Positions 52,143-61,933 are shown, counted from the first letter of the stretch. The stretch: DNA of 64,000 nt from an uncultured Bacteroidia bacterium (GCA_902771635.1 CACXXW010000006.1:31295-95294), one strand, 5' to 3'. Numbers and translations: made by a program. The notes: generated by a model from the sequence alone, not told the origin.

Positions 52143-53705
52143 ATGAAAAAACATATATTCCTTTTGCTATCCATAGCATGCTTAATACCTTGCACCATGC
52201 AAGCACAACAGCAATCCCCACGTGACATGTGGGACTTCGTGAACTCCTTCGTGTGCTCCACAGGCCGCCAACACGGCGTGGTTTACGACGGAGAACACAT
52301 CTATACCAGTGCCTGGGGCAAGTCTTCATCGGTGCTGTCGATGTTCTACAAATACGACCTTAATGGCAACCTCATTGAAGAATTCGACGTTCCTGGAATC
52401 GAAAACTCCGATAACTACATGCGCGACATGACCTATGACGGACAGTATGTCTATGGCTGCGATGCCCATTCCAGCACAATTTGGTGTTACGACCTTCGCA
52501 ACAAGACTCTTGTCGGGCAGATTAACACAACTTTAAGCGAGCTGGGCATTTGCACCTACGATCCCGTTTACGATGCCTTTTGGGTGGGCGAGAGAGCCAC
52601 AGGTAGCAGTCCCAACCTCCATCTCGACCTCAAGCTTGTCGACCGCAACGGCAACGTCATTAGGACTGCGACGGCACACAACCTCGGCGGACATACCGTG
52701 CATGGCACTGGCTATTTCACTGATGAGAACGGTGCAGCTCACATATACCTGTTTGCCGTAGAAGGCTTCACTGCCCATGTCTTCGACTACAACATCGAAG
52801 CCGACAGCATGGACCCCAATTACATCTTCGACTTCTCTGTCACACCTGGCTGGGGAGCGGCAAGCAGTGCGGGCGGTGCCTTCATCGGCGAATGCGACGG
52901 CTCAATCTACTTCTTCGGCGATGTGGACAGGAGCCCCAACCTCATCGGCATCTATGCCTTGGGCAGCTACACTCCCACACCTCCCACTCCGCCTGAGGGC
53001 GACATCTTCTTCGATTTCAACGACGGCATCATGCAGTGGACCACCATCGACGGCGACGGTGACGGATACAACTGGGAGATGCGCCAAAACTGGGGCAACA
53101 ACGAAAATCCGTTTAGTGTGACCTCGGCATCGTATGATGACCTCAACGGAATCTCTCTGCATCCCAGAAACTTTTTGGTAAGTCCTTACAAACTTGATTG
53201 CGAAGAGATTTCTTTCATCGCTTGCGCACAAGACGTTACACATCCTGCCGAGCACTTTGGCGTGGCCGTCTCGACAGAAGGCAACACCAACGCCGATGAC
53301 TTCACCATCGTGTGGGAAACCGACATGAGCGCAAAAGCGGCCGGCGCATGGCATTACTATAACGTAGACCTCAGAGCCTACCAAGGACAGGACATCTATG
53401 TGGCCATAGTCCACTTCAACTGTTCCAACCAATTCATGCTGAACATTGATGATGTCACGCTATACAGGACCTTTGACGGCCTGGCCGACAACACAACAAC
53501 GCTGCTTTCGGTCTATCCCAACCCCTCTAATGGCACCGTTGCTATTGAAGGTACAGGTAAACTCTTTGTTACAAACGCCCTTGGTCAGCAGATGCTCACA
53601 TGTGACATCGAAAACCAAACAACACTGGCTTTGCCTGTCGGATTGTATTTTATCCGTTTGGAAAGCGAAAAGGGTGTTTCCGTGAACAAACTTGTGGTGA
53701 AGTAA
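52143..53705 (+). CDS. Secreted choice-of-anchor J protein with T9SS sorting domain
   Basis: 520 residues from the ATG at 52143 (signal peptide MKKHIFLLLSIACLIPCTMQA); the frame is open upstream into the deaminase gene, but that part is not signal-like. Residues 30-285 form a propeller-like region with repeated YDLNGNLIEEFDV and TYDGQYVYGCDAHSS segments. A cleaved-adhesin/choice-of-anchor J domain follows (300-445; FFDFNDGIMQWTTIDGDGDG, FMLNIDDVTLYR). The type A sorting domain starts LLSVYPNPSNGTVAIEG and ends KGVSVNKLVVK. The ligand is unknown. Confidence 0.9.
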   Translation: MKKHIFLLLSIACLIPCTMQAQQQSPRDMWDFVNSFVCSTGRQHGVVYDGEHIYTSAWGKSSSVLSMFYKYDLNGNLIEEFDVPGIENSDNYMRDMTYDGQYVYGCDAHSSTIWCYDLRNKTLVGQINTTLSELGICTYDPVYDAFWVGERATGSSPNLHLDLKLVDRNGNVIRTATAHNLGGHTVHGTGYFTDENGAAHIYLFAVEGFTAHVFDYNIEADSMDPNYIFDFSVTPGWGAASSAGGAFIGECDGSIYFFGDVDRSPNLIGIYALGSYTPTPPTPPEGDIFFDFNDGIMQWTTIDGDGDGYNWEMRQNWGNNENPFSVTSASYDDLNGISLHPRNFLVSPYKLDCEEISFIACAQDVTHPAEHFGVAVSTEGNTNADDFTIVWETDMSAKAAGAWHYYNVDLRAYQGQDIYVAIVHFNCSNQFMLNIDDVTLYRTFDGLADNTTTLLSVYPNPSNGTVAIEGTGKLFVTNALGQQMLTCDIENQTTLALPVGLYFIRLESEKGVSVNKLVVK

Positions 53706-53730
53706 TCCACACCAAAATAAAAATAATGAA

Positions 53731-53755
53731 GTAGAGACGTAGCGCGCTACGTCTC
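53731..53755. repeat. GTAGAGACG palindrome forming the end of the NhaC gene
   Basis: GTAGAGACGTAGCG / CGCTACGTCTC with a degraded right end (AATC instead of TAC). On the minus strand the element supplies the last residues and the TAG stop of the antiporter gene. Confidence 0.85.
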
Positions 53756-55411
53756 AATCTTTTTTCCGACCAATCGAACAATCAGCCAAAGCACCACAAA
53801 ACCCATCAAGAACGCCGCCCATGAGGGCAAACCCAAAGCCGTGGGCAACACACCCAATAGCACCGCCACACCACCTACCGTAAGAGCGTATGGCATTTGC
53901 GTCTTGACATGCTGCAAGTGATTGCAACTTGAGGCCAAAGAACTCATAATGGTCGTATCGGAAATCGGGCTGCAGTGGTCGCCCATGACAGAACCAGCCA
54001 GCACCGAAGCAACCACATTATAGAACAACGGCATGCTTGCCTCTATCGACAGACCTTGTTCCTGACATAACAGCCACGACGAGGGCAAAATCAAAGGATA
54101 GAGGATGGCCATCGTGCCCCAAGAAGTACCAGTCGAGAAGCCTATCAAGGCAGCCAAGACAAAGGTCAACACGGGCACTACCATTGGCGACAGCGACCAC
54201 TGCACCAACAACTGCGAGACAAACTCAGCCGTATGCATATCTTTGGTTACCAATGCAATGGACCAAGCCATTGTCAAAATCAGCACCGCATTGAACATCG
54301 ACTTAAAGCCCTCCACCATCTCTTCCATAATCTTAGCAAAGGTCAAATTACCTCGCAACAAGGTCATCACAATAGCCGTGAGCAGCGAAGCCAATGAAGC
54401 CCAAAGCAGGGCTTTGTAGGAATTGGCCGCCCCGATGGTCGATGAGAGTTTGGAGAAGAAGCCCGTTCCTGCCTCATTCCATATTGAAACATCATAACCC
54501 GTGGCAATGAGTCCAATGATAGTGCCAAAAATCAGCACGAGCAATGGAATCAAGGCATCGATGATATGCGCGGGTTTCGACACACTGTTTGCCATTTCCG
54601 TCTCCATCGCCGAAGTCATGCGAGCCTTGCGTTCCGCCTTCAGCATAGGGCCAAAGTCGCGGCCACTGAGGATAATCATCAGCACAAAGCCAAGGGTGAG
54701 GAAAGGATAAAAGCTATAGGCCAAAGAATGGAAGAACACCGAATAAGCTGAGGCTTCCAAGCCAATGGCGCTGATACCATCTTGAATATAACTCAGCTCT
54801 GCACCAATCCAGGTGGTGACAAACGCTACAGCCACGACTGGAGCTGAAGTGGAGTCAACGATATAGGCCAGTTTCTCGCGCGAAACCTTCAGCTTGTCGG
54901 CGATGGGGCGCATGGTATTGCCCACCACGAGCGTGTTGGAATAGTCGTCGAAGAAGATGCAGAGATCCATGAAGAAGGTCATCAGCTGACCCGAGCGCGG
55001 TCCCCGTGCTCGTCGCGACAGCCAGTTGACCACGCCCTGCATACCACCGTTGGCCGTGATGATGCGCACCATGCCGCCAATCATCATGGTGAAAACGACA
55101 ATCGTCACATGGTCGGCGTCAAAGAGTGAGCCTACAACATAGGTATCAACCACGCGCAGCAGTCCACCACCCAAGGCCGATGCTGGACTCGCTCCGCCAT
55201 ACAAGGCCATAAGGAAGGTACCCGTCAGGATGCCGACAAACAGCGATGAAATCACCTCCTTTATTAATAAGGCCATCACGATGGCTACCAAAGGCGGCAA
55301 AATTGACATCCACAACGGCATCGTACCAGCCACTGGGCCAAAAACATACAGTAGCACAATGCCCATTATCAAGGCAAGCAGCACTACCAAAACACTCCAT
55401 TTCTTCTTCAT
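53747..55411 (-). CDS. NhaC-family Na+/H+ antiporter
   Basis: 554 residues from the ATG at 55411 (MKKKWSVLVVLLAL); an ATG at 55432 overlaps the promoter box. About 11-12 transmembrane helices. Conserved blocks: FFDDYSNTLVVGNTMRPIAD, VDSTSAPVVAVAFVTTWIG, STGTSWGTMAILYPL and GSVMGDHCSPISDTTIMSS, as in the NhaC/ion transporter superfamily. It exchanges sodium (or an organic acid/amino acid couple) across the inner membrane; the precise substrate is not certain. The C-terminal two residues and stop lie within a REP palindrome. Confidence 0.9.
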   Translation of the reverse strand: MKKKWSVLVVLLALIMGIVLLYVFGPVAGTMPLWMSILPPLVAIVMALLIKEVISSLFVGILTGTFLMALYGGASPASALGGGLLRVVDTYVVGSLFDADHVTIVVFTMMIGGMVRIITANGGMQGVVNWLSRRARGPRSGQLMTFFMDLCIFFDDYSNTLVVGNTMRPIADKLKVSREKLAYIVDSTSAPVVAVAFVTTWIGAELSYIQDGISAIGLEASAYSVFFHSLAYSFYPFLTLGFVLMIILSGRDFGPMLKAERKARMTSAMETEMANSVSKPAHIIDALIPLLVLIFGTIIGLIATGYDVSIWNEAGTGFFSKLSSTIGAANSYKALLWASLASLLTAIVMTLLRGNLTFAKIMEEMVEGFKSMFNAVLILTMAWSIALVTKDMHTAEFVSQLLVQWSLSPMVVPVLTFVLAALIGFSTGTSWGTMAILYPLILPSSWLLCQEQGLSIEASMPLFYNVVASVLAGSVMGDHCSPISDTTIMSSLASSCNHLQHVKTQMPYALTVGGVAVLLGVLPTALGLPSWAAFLMGFVVLWLIVRLVGKKIET

Positions 55412-55429
55412 AATGCGCAAAACGAGGCT

Positions 55430-55437
55430 CAAAAATA
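55430..55437 (-). promoter_or_regulatory. -7 box (TATTTTTG) of the NhaC gene
   Basis: The minus-strand TATTTTTG lies 18 nt before the ATG at 55411. Confidence 0.5.
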
Positions 55438-55480
55438 CAATTTTTTGCAGAAAAATCGTTTAATTGAAACAATTTGGTCT

Positions 55481-55488
55481 TATTTTTG
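55481..55488 (+). promoter_or_regulatory. -7 box (TATTTTTG) of the lipoprotein operon
   Basis: TATTTTTG lies 45 nt before the ATG at 55534, divergent from the NhaC promoter. Confidence 0.5.
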
Positions 55489-55533
55489 CACTTTATTCTT
55501 ATCTGGACATTAAACAACCATAAATCTACTACA

Positions 55534-56055
55534 ATGAAAAAAACACTTTTGATTGCCTTGTGCAGCCTTGCAGTCCTCTTTACCGCCTGCAAAAAACCCG
55601 TTGAACCTACGCCCGAGCCTGTTGACTACACCCCTAATTATGTCGGCAACTACCTCGGTCAGTTCACACTCACCATCACATCGATGAACAACCAACCACA
55701 AACCTTAAGCTTCCCCATCGAAAACATCGGGATGGAGATTGCAAAAGCGGAACAATTCAACGCCATCACGGCCACAGTGACAGTCGATAACGAATCACAC
55801 CAAACCTCAGGCACCGCCACTGAAGAGAAAGCCGACTTCGAAACCGTCCGACTTGTCATCGACAAGCCCGACCAAAACTATTATTTCAGTTTGGACCTCA
55901 AGATGGAAGGCACAAAAGCTGAAAGCGACACCTTGAACATTGTCGGCTCCTTTACGGGCAACGGCAAAGCCACCTTCCCCACCCCACAAGGACCTATGGA
56001 ACAGATTTTTGAGGAAGTTTCAGGCACAATAAACGGAAAATTGGCAAAACAATAA
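55534..56055 (+). CDS. Lipoprotein of unknown function, possibly calycin-like
   Basis: 173 residues. Lipoprotein signal MKKTLLIALCSLAVLFTAC with lipidated Cys19, then a proline-rich spacer and a beta-rich domain (VGNYLGQFTLTITSMN ... FEEVSGTINGKLAKQ). The C-terminal GTINGKLAKQ resembles GTIGGSLVKQ at the end of the next gene, so the two are probably distant paralogues. The compact beta fold could be a calycin-like domain; no function is assigned. Confidence 0.75.
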   Translation: MKKTLLIALCSLAVLFTACKKPVEPTPEPVDYTPNYVGNYLGQFTLTITSMNNQPQTLSFPIENIGMEIAKAEQFNAITATVTVDNESHQTSGTATEEKADFETVRLVIDKPDQNYYFSLDLKMEGTKAESDTLNIVGSFTGNGKATFPTPQGPMEQIFEEVSGTINGKLAKQ

Positions 56056-56073
56056 TTAAAAACACCTATCATC

Positions 56074-56901
56074 ATGAAAAAAAACATTTTATTCCTGGCT
56101 TGCTGCATCGGTCTGATGCTCTTTGCAAGCTGTAAGAAAGACCCTGTGGCGCCTACCATCAGTGTCATCACCGACACGGGCTACGTGACAGAAAACGCAC
56201 AAATCTTTTCGGGCGACATCATCAAAGTCGGCTTCAACGCCACTGGCGAAAAACTGACAAAGATCGAGATTACGCTGACCCAAAACGGCACTGTGATTAA
56301 CTCTAGCCAAGCAACTATCGAGAACCTGGCAAGCTTCAGCCACACAGCTGCCTTCACCGTTGAAGCCACGGGCACTGTGACCGTCACCGGCATCGTGACC
56401 GATGCCAATGGCCTGACTGCCTCGAAGAGTTTCGACATCCTCTTCAATGAGAAACCCAACGCGAAGTTTATCGGACATTACGAAGGCGATGCCCTATTCA
56501 CTGGAATCATGAAAGCCGAAGTGACAGGCTTAGATCCGGTGGAACAGGAAGTCACTGATAGGGCCGTTCCCGTCATTCTCGATCTTAGAGATGGCGAAAC
56601 CATGACCGAGGTGATTGGCAATTGCAAAATCAACGACCAAGATATGGAGCTCAAAGGCACGGTAGAAGGCAACAAGGTGACCTTTGAGGCAGTCAACACG
56701 ACGGTCTCCTTCAACTATGAAATGAATGGGTTCAATATTCCACTTGAAATGAATGTCACCTACGCTGTGGCAGGCACACTCGAAAATAAGACCTTGACAC
56801 TCAACGGCACCTGCAACGGCGCAGGCGAGATCCACATCCTAATCTATAATGGCACCACTTCCATTGAAGGCACCATCGGTGGCAGCCTGGTGAAGCAATA
56901 A
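56074..56901 (+). CDS. Lipoprotein with Ig-like and calycin-like regions
   Basis: 275 residues. Signal MKKNILFLACCIGLMLFASC with Cys20 as lipid site. An Ig-like segment (about 25-125; AFTVEATGTVTVTGIVTDAN) precedes a beta-rich domain (FIGHYEGDALFTGIMKAEV ... SIEGTIGGSLVKQ) that parallels the neighbour upstream. It lies 18 nt after that gene and 22 nt before the TPR lipoprotein, so the three are likely one operon. Function unknown. Confidence 0.75.
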   Translation: MKKNILFLACCIGLMLFASCKKDPVAPTISVITDTGYVTENAQIFSGDIIKVGFNATGEKLTKIEITLTQNGTVINSSQATIENLASFSHTAAFTVEATGTVTVTGIVTDANGLTASKSFDILFNEKPNAKFIGHYEGDALFTGIMKAEVTGLDPVEQEVTDRAVPVILDLRDGETMTEVIGNCKINDQDMELKGTVEGNKVTFEAVNTTVSFNYEMNGFNIPLEMNVTYAVAGTLENKTLTLNGTCNGAGEIHILIYNGTTSIEGTIGGSLVKQ

Positions 56902-56923
56902 TCACCCTCGAACAACGCACATC

Positions 56924-59143
56924 ATGCAGAAAAAAGTTCCATATAGAAGCATTACGGCTTTCGCCGTAATGCTTCTTTTGCTTGTAACAGGTGTCGGCTG
57001 CAAGCGCACCGACGGTATCGACCTGCTCTCGATGGACCTCGAACAATACGAGCCTGTGGAAGAGTTTGCCAAAGCCTATGAAGCCCTCAGCAACCAAGAA
57101 CAGCTACCATCCGACGCGCCATACGACCTGGAACAGACCATACGCGTCATCAATGCAATGGAACTGGCACAGATGCATGCCGAGAGCTTCGATGACTTCC
57201 TCGACTATATGGCCAAGCAGGACTATACAGGCGTAGCTCCCGACGTGCTGGAAGCCAAGCGCAAGCTGTTTCCCCTGCTCGAATACACCTACAAGCTGCA
57301 GCAACAAGATGAGCAGTTGAACAACATTTGGATGCTGATGCGCAGTGTGGCCCGTGGCAGCGAAAGTCTGATGGACGACACCTCCCTCATCGAACTGATC
57401 ATGATGATGCATAGCGACATCTTCGCCCTCTTCCATTTGGCCTCGGGCGGTGATGTCGAAAAAAGCCTCAACGAAGCCTTCGAACAATACGAAAAAGATG
57501 TCAAGCTGAAAGCTCAGGTGCGTGAAGACCTCGACCGCCTGCGCGAGTCGTACCGCAAGTATTTGGAGTATTATGTTCCCATCTACAAGAAATACATGGG
57601 AGAATACGACGCCCTGTGCGTCGAGAAAGACCAAGCCTACTTCGACCTTTATGGCGGTAGGGCTGACGATGCCTTGCAGCATACCCAGAACATCCTCAAC
57701 AAATACCCCGACAACGCAGAGGCCATGCTCTTGCAGTCGATGGGGCTTATTTTGGAAAGCGCTTCCGAAACCCAGCCCATACCCAGCATCAGCATGAACG
57801 ACATCGAAACCGGGCAGCCCCTTCCTGACCATGAAGAAGAAGAACGTCCACAACTGCCGATGAGCGTAAAGCAACGCGAGGCCAGCGATATGCTGAAACG
57901 CTACACTGAACTCTATCCTACCCGCACTGCTCCAGCACTCATGCTCGAAGGATTGCTCTATCAACAGTTGGGAGACCAAAACACCGCCATGTTGCGCTTT
58001 CATCAAGCCTCGGTGGAATACCCGCGTCAGGCAGAGCGGCTTACCGACATGCTCGATGCCTACAATATGCGCACCTACTTGACCAAGACCCCTGAGGGAC
58101 AATACCTGCGCCGCCTCTATGCCTCCACCATGGAAGGCTACGGCTTGTTCAGCCCCAACCTGCAGAAAGCGCGCTACTATGCCAACCAAGGCGACATGGA
58201 AGAAAGCCGCAAGGAAATCTTCAACCACTTCTTCCGCCGTGGCAACCAAGGCATCTACGACGAACTGCTCTCCGACATGCAATTCTGCGAGGAAAACCTC
58301 TACGGTCCTTTCAAGAGCCTGCTCATCGAACAGTCGTACATCGATGTCAGCGTCAAGCCCACATCGAGTTGGCTGTTTTGGAAAGACAAGAACGAAGTGC
58401 ACGTCAGCCTAAGCAACCGCTCCGACCTGAGGCTCGAGAACGTGCGCGTCTTCCTCTGCATCCACTACACCGACATGTACAAGGATGAATACGACGTGGT
58501 GAAGGTGCCTAAGACCTTAAACATCATCGAACCTCGTTCCACCGCCGACTTGGAAACCGTCGAACTGAAATACAAGGACAAAAACTATGATGACATCACG
58601 CGCATTCGCGCCATTGCCATGACTGATGACCGCATCTGCTGGATTGATGAGGTGAAATACAAAGAGGCCATGGCCCTTGCACCCAACCGTGGCGACAACA
58701 GCAACCTCAACCAATGGCAACAGCGCGACCGCGAGGAATATCTCAGCAACTACTCACTGGAACCTCTGAAACTACAAAAAGCTTTGCGCACAGGCATCAC
58801 CGTGCTGCCTCCCGAAGTCGACCCGACCGAAGAGAAAAGCGCCTGGAAATCCATCAAGGGCTGGGTCAGCCACCCCGACAACACACTCAACATCGAGTTG
58901 CCGCGCACCCTCGTGATGGCCGACCCCGTGTTCTCCATCAGACCCTTGGATGCCAATGATGCGCTACAGCCCGACGAGAACTACCTCTCAGGCACATCCA
59001 TCCACCTGCACTTCGACTACGAGCCCGAGCTGGACGAGGTCTTGCCTCTTTACATCTACACTGAGGCCGCCGACTTTAGGGTCGACATCCTCTATCGTGG
59101 GAAGGATTCCACCGTGCAGGCTGTGACTATACTTAGGCAATAG
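56924..59143 (+). CDS. Large TPR-containing lipoprotein
   Basis: 739 residues. Signal peptide FAVMLLLLVTGVGC with lipobox Cys27. TPR-like helices are visible around 230-270 (DLYGGRADDALQHTQNILNK, YPDNAEAMLLQSMGLIL) and 310-360. The C-terminal third is beta-rich (SSWLFWKDKNEVHVSLSNRS, LRLENVRVFLCIHYTDM). I do not recognise a characterised family. A periplasmic scaffold role is suggested only by the TPRs and lipid anchor. Confidence 0.75.
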   Translation: MQKKVPYRSITAFAVMLLLLVTGVGCKRTDGIDLLSMDLEQYEPVEEFAKAYEALSNQEQLPSDAPYDLEQTIRVINAMELAQMHAESFDDFLDYMAKQDYTGVAPDVLEAKRKLFPLLEYTYKLQQQDEQLNNIWMLMRSVARGSESLMDDTSLIELIMMMHSDIFALFHLASGGDVEKSLNEAFEQYEKDVKLKAQVREDLDRLRESYRKYLEYYVPIYKKYMGEYDALCVEKDQAYFDLYGGRADDALQHTQNILNKYPDNAEAMLLQSMGLILESASETQPIPSISMNDIETGQPLPDHEEEERPQLPMSVKQREASDMLKRYTELYPTRTAPALMLEGLLYQQLGDQNTAMLRFHQASVEYPRQAERLTDMLDAYNMRTYLTKTPEGQYLRRLYASTMEGYGLFSPNLQKARYYANQGDMEESRKEIFNHFFRRGNQGIYDELLSDMQFCEENLYGPFKSLLIEQSYIDVSVKPTSSWLFWKDKNEVHVSLSNRSDLRLENVRVFLCIHYTDMYKDEYDVVKVPKTLNIIEPRSTADLETVELKYKDKNYDDITRIRAIAMTDDRICWIDEVKYKEAMALAPNRGDNSNLNQWQQRDREEYLSNYSLEPLKLQKALRTGITVLPPEVDPTEEKSAWKSIKGWVSHPDNTLNIELPRTLVMADPVFSIRPLDANDALQPDENYLSGTSIHLHFDYEPELDEVLPLYIYTEAADFRVDILYRGKDSTVQAVTILRQ

Positions 59144-59148
59144 TATAG

Positions 59149-59330
59149 GCCGTGTGTCGGAGACGCACCATTCTATTTACCCCCACATATAGTGCGGGGA
59201 TGACACTCATCGAGACATCTCTATGGCGTGTCGGAGACACGCTACTCGGATGTGTAGAGCCCGTATGGCTGACTCATATTGATGTGACAGAGTGGGACTG
59301 CTCCTATGACCCCACACTGCAGTGTGGGAA
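59149..59330. repeat. GTGTCGGAGAC-type intergenic repeats
   Basis: GTGTCGGAGACGC (about 59152) and GCGTGTCGGAGACACGC (about 59225) are two copies of a short palindromic motif. Between and after them are related CCCCACA-type segments. No gene is visible from 59144 to the tRNA. Confidence 0.65.
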
Positions 59331-59337
59331 ATGAAAA

Positions 59338-59360
59338 AAGGATGGTCGTGACCATCCTTC
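59338..59360 (-). terminator. Terminator of initiator tRNA-Met
   Basis: On the minus strand AAGGATGGTC / GACCATCCTT with a two-base loop is followed by TTTT, 8 nt past the tRNA 3' end. Confidence 0.88.
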
Positions 59361-59367
59361 TCATTAG

Positions 59368-59439
59368 TAGCGGGGGGAGGATTCGAACCTCCGACCTCCG
59401 GGTTATGAGCCCGACGAGCTGCCTCTGCTCTACCCCGCA
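59368..59439 (-). tRNA. Initiator tRNA-Met (CAT)
   Basis: 72 nt on the minus strand. Anticodon loop CTCATAA flanked by three G-C pairs (GGG/CCC), the initiator hallmark. The acceptor stem pairs GCGGGG with CCCCGC, leaving an unpaired first position (T1 against T72), also typical of initiators. T arm GGAGGTTCGAATCCTCC. CCA is not encoded. Confidence 0.9.
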
Positions 59440-59489
59440 TCGTGCATAAAATCTCGCAAAACAAAAAATTTTGCTCGCGAAATCGGCTG

Positions 59490-59497
59490 CAAAAATA
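59490..59497 (-). promoter_or_regulatory. -7 box (TATTTTTG) of the initiator tRNA
   Basis: The minus-strand TATTTTTG lies 50 nt upstream of the tRNA 5' end. Confidence 0.5.
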
Positions 59498-59498
59498 A

Positions 59499-59506
59499 TA
59501 ATTTTG
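59499..59506 (+). promoter_or_regulatory. -7 box (TAATTTTG) of era
   Basis: TAATTTTG lies 38 nt before the era ATG and is divergent from, and adjacent to, the tRNA promoter box. Confidence 0.5.
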
Positions 59507-59544
59507 TTTCTTTGCAAGGCAAAAAACAGGAAAAATTTTTCATT

Positions 59545-60374
59545 ATGACGCATAAAGCAGGCTATGTCAACATTATAGGACGCCCATCATTACCTCGAAA
59601 GCGCAGACCACCCGCCACCGTATTCTCGGTATTGTAAACGGCGACGACTTCCAGATTGTATTTTCCGACACCCCTGGCATCATCAAAGACCCGGCATACA
59701 AGATGCACGAGGTGATGAACCAATTCGTCAACGTGGCCCTCATTGATGCCGACCTCATCCTCTTCGTGGTGGACATCACTGACAAGAAAGTCGAAGAAAA
59801 GACCGTCGAAAGGCTGAAGACGACCGAGATACCCGTCTTTGTGCTCATCAACAAGATCGACCTTTCTACGCAGGATCAAGTCGAACAAGCTGTAGAGCAA
59901 TGGCGCGAGACCCTACCCAATGCCACTGTGTTTCCGCTCTCAGCGCAATACAATGCCAATGTGGAATTCATCTTCAAGCAAATCTTGGAGAAACTGCCCG
60001 AGTGTCCGCCCTATTTCCCCAAGGACGAACTCACCGACCGCTCAATGCGTTTTTTCATCACTGAGATCATCCGCGAGAAGATTTTGCTCAATTACCAGCA
60101 GGAAATCCCTTATTCCGTGCAGGTCGAAGTGGAAAGCTACGAAGAAACAGAGAAGCACATCCACATCCGTTCCATCATCTATGTGGCTCGCGACTCGCAA
60201 AAGGCCATCATCATCGGCAAGGGTGGCAGTGCCATCAAGAAACTCGGCATGCAAGCCCGCACTGACATTGAGGAGTTTACGGGAAAGAAAATCTTCTTGG
60301 AGCTGTTTGTAAAGGTTGATAAAGACTGGAGAGACAACGAAGCAGAACTTAAGCGTTTTGGCTACGAAGCGTAG
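59545..60374 (+). pseudogene. era: GTPase Era with deleted P-loop and frameshift
   Basis: The ATG at 59545 begins MTHKAGYVNIIGRP, the standard Era start. The sequence then jumps near 59585 to another frame reading IITSKAQTTRHRILGIVNGD and continuing to the stop at 60374. Missing between them is the Walker A segment (NVGKST type) and the following helix, about 17 residues. The remaining parts are well conserved: switch/G3 SDTPGI, G4 NKID and the KH domain AIIIGKGGSAIKKLGMQART. Without the P-loop the protein could not bind GTP. Era is needed for 16S rRNA/30S maturation, so an assembly error is a serious alternative. Confidence 0.9.
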
Positions 60375-60385
60375 AAATGTGCAAA

Positions 60386-60538
60386 GCCTCCTATGTCATT
60401 CCTGCAAGGGCTTGTGCGATGGAAAGGAATCTATAGGAGGCGGTTCAAGCAGCAAAAACCATAAAGGACGGCCTCATCAGGTATAGATCCCATGCCTTTG
60501 CCCACATACCTTTGCAGGGATGACATACCTGTTGAGGC
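60386..60538. repeat. Two tandem intergenic hairpin repeats
   Basis: GCCTCCTAT...ATAGGAGGC (60386-60441, enclosing GTCATTCC...GGAATC) and GCCTCATCAGGTAT...ATACCTGTTGAGGC (60471-60538, enclosing GATCCC...GGGATGACA). They are built alike and separate era from der. Confidence 0.8.
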
Positions 60539-60582
60539 GTTGCTTTACGTTGAATCTTCGATTTCTGCATTCAAAAAATGTG

Positions 60583-60590
60583 TACCTTTG
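60583..60590 (+). promoter_or_regulatory. -7 box (TACCTTTG) of der
   Basis: TACCTTTG lies 25 nt before the der ATG. Confidence 0.6.
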
Positions 60591-60615
60591 CACCCGATTT
60601 TAAACTCAAAGCATT

Positions 60616-61923
60616 ATGTCAAACATTGTAGCAATTGTGGGGAGACCCAATGTGGGAAAATCTACGCTCTTTAACCGTCTGCTGAAGCAGCGCATGGCCA
60701 TCGTGGAAGAGACAAGTGGCGTGACACGCGACAGGCACTATGGCAAGAGCGACTGGAACGGAAAGGAATTCACCGTCATCGACACTGGCGGTTATGTGGT
60801 TGGGTCGGATGACATCTTTGAAGAAGAAATCCGCAAACAAGTAGATTTGGCCATCGATGAGGCTGATGTCATTGTCTTCATCGTCGACGGGCGCGAAGGC
60901 CTGCATGTCCTCGATGAGGATGTAGCGGTCATCTTAAGACAGCAAAAGAAGCCTGTCTTATTGGCTGTCAACAAGATAGATGAGCCTAATAAGGAAATCT
61001 TGGCAGGCGAGTTCTATGCACTCGGTCTGGGTGAACCCTACCCTATGTCGGCCATGACTGGCACGGGCACAGGCGAGCTTCTCGACAAAGTCTGCGAACT
61101 CCTACCCTCTGACACCACCGACTTCGACACCGACCTGCCCAAGTTCACCGTGGTGGGAAGACCCAATGTCGGAAAATCATCATTGATCAATGCCTTCCTT
61201 GGCACCGACCGCCATATCGTCACCGACATCGCTGGCACAACCCGCGATGCCAACTACACGCGCTATAAGGCATTCGGCATGGAGTTCATGCTTGTCGATA
61301 CCGCCGGCTTACGTAAGAAGAGCAAGGTGGAAGAAGACATCGAGTTTTACAGCGTGCTGCGTTCCATCCGTGCCATCGAGGACAGTGATGTGGCTATCCT
61401 CATGCTCGACGCGACACAAGGCTTCGAGGCTCAGGACATGAACATCCTGCGCCTCATCGAGAAGAACAAGAAAGGCTTGGTGATGGTCGTCAACAAATGG
61501 GACCTCGTGGAGAAAGACTCCAACACGCACAAGGCCTACGAAGAGCTGATCCGCTCCAGGACGGCACCTTTCACTGACTACCCCATCATTTTCACCTCGG
61601 CCATCAACAAGCAACGTATCTATAAGGTGCTGGAAACCGCTCACAAGGTCTATGAGAACCGCGAGCGCCGCATCCCCGTGCGCGAGCTGAACGACAAGAT
61701 GCAGGAGCTCATCAACTCCGTGCCGCTGCCGACAGCCTCGCGCGGACGTTTCCTAAAAATCAAGTACATCACCCAACTGAAGAGTATCGCTCCCCAATTC
61801 ATCTTCTTCTGCAACCTGCCGAAAGACGTGAAGGAAAACTACAAGCGTTTCTTGGAGAACAAGATTCGTGAGACTTGGGATTTCAATGGTGTGCCGATTC
61901 AGTTGATTTTCAAGGAGAAGTAA
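60616..61923 (+). CDS. der: Ribosome-associated GTPase Der (EngA)
   Basis: 435 residues. Two tandem G domains: G1 [15 protein letters not shown] with DTGGY and NKID (residues 1-165), then [16 protein letters not shown] with DTAGL and NKWD (about 175-345). A KH-like C-terminal domain follows ([18 protein letters not shown]). It is needed for 50S subunit assembly. Placement directly after era is common in Bacteroidota. Confidence 0.97.
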   Translation: MSNIVAIVGRPNVGKSTLFNRLLKQRMAIVEETSGVTRDRHYGKSDWNGKEFTVIDTGGYVVGSDDIFEEEIRKQVDLAIDEADVIVFIVDGREGLHVLDEDVAVILRQQKKPVLLAVNKIDEPNKEILAGEFYALGLGEPYPMSAMTGTGTGELLDKVCELLPSDTTDFDTDLPKFTVVGRPNVGKSSLINAFLGTDRHIVTDIAGTTRDANYTRYKAFGMEFMLVDTAGLRKKSKVEEDIEFYSVLRSIRAIEDSDVAILMLDATQGFEAQDMNILRLIEKNKKGLVMVVNKWDLVEKDSNTHKAYEELIRSRTAPFTDYPIIFTSAINKQRIYKVLETAHKVYENRERRIPVRELNDKMQELINSVPLPTASRGRFLKIKYITQLKSIAPQFIFFCNLPKDVKENYKRFLENKIRETWDFNGVPIQLIFKEK

Positions 61924-61933
61924 TTTGACTCGC

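Noticed and set aside
57104-58402. 432-codon minus-strand open frame inside the TPR lipoprotein gene
   Set aside because: Shadow frame; the plus-strand gene has a lipobox and TPRs over the same region.
59545-59640. Programmed frameshift as an explanation for era
   Set aside because: A simple frameshift would not restore the missing P-loop residues; a deletion is required.
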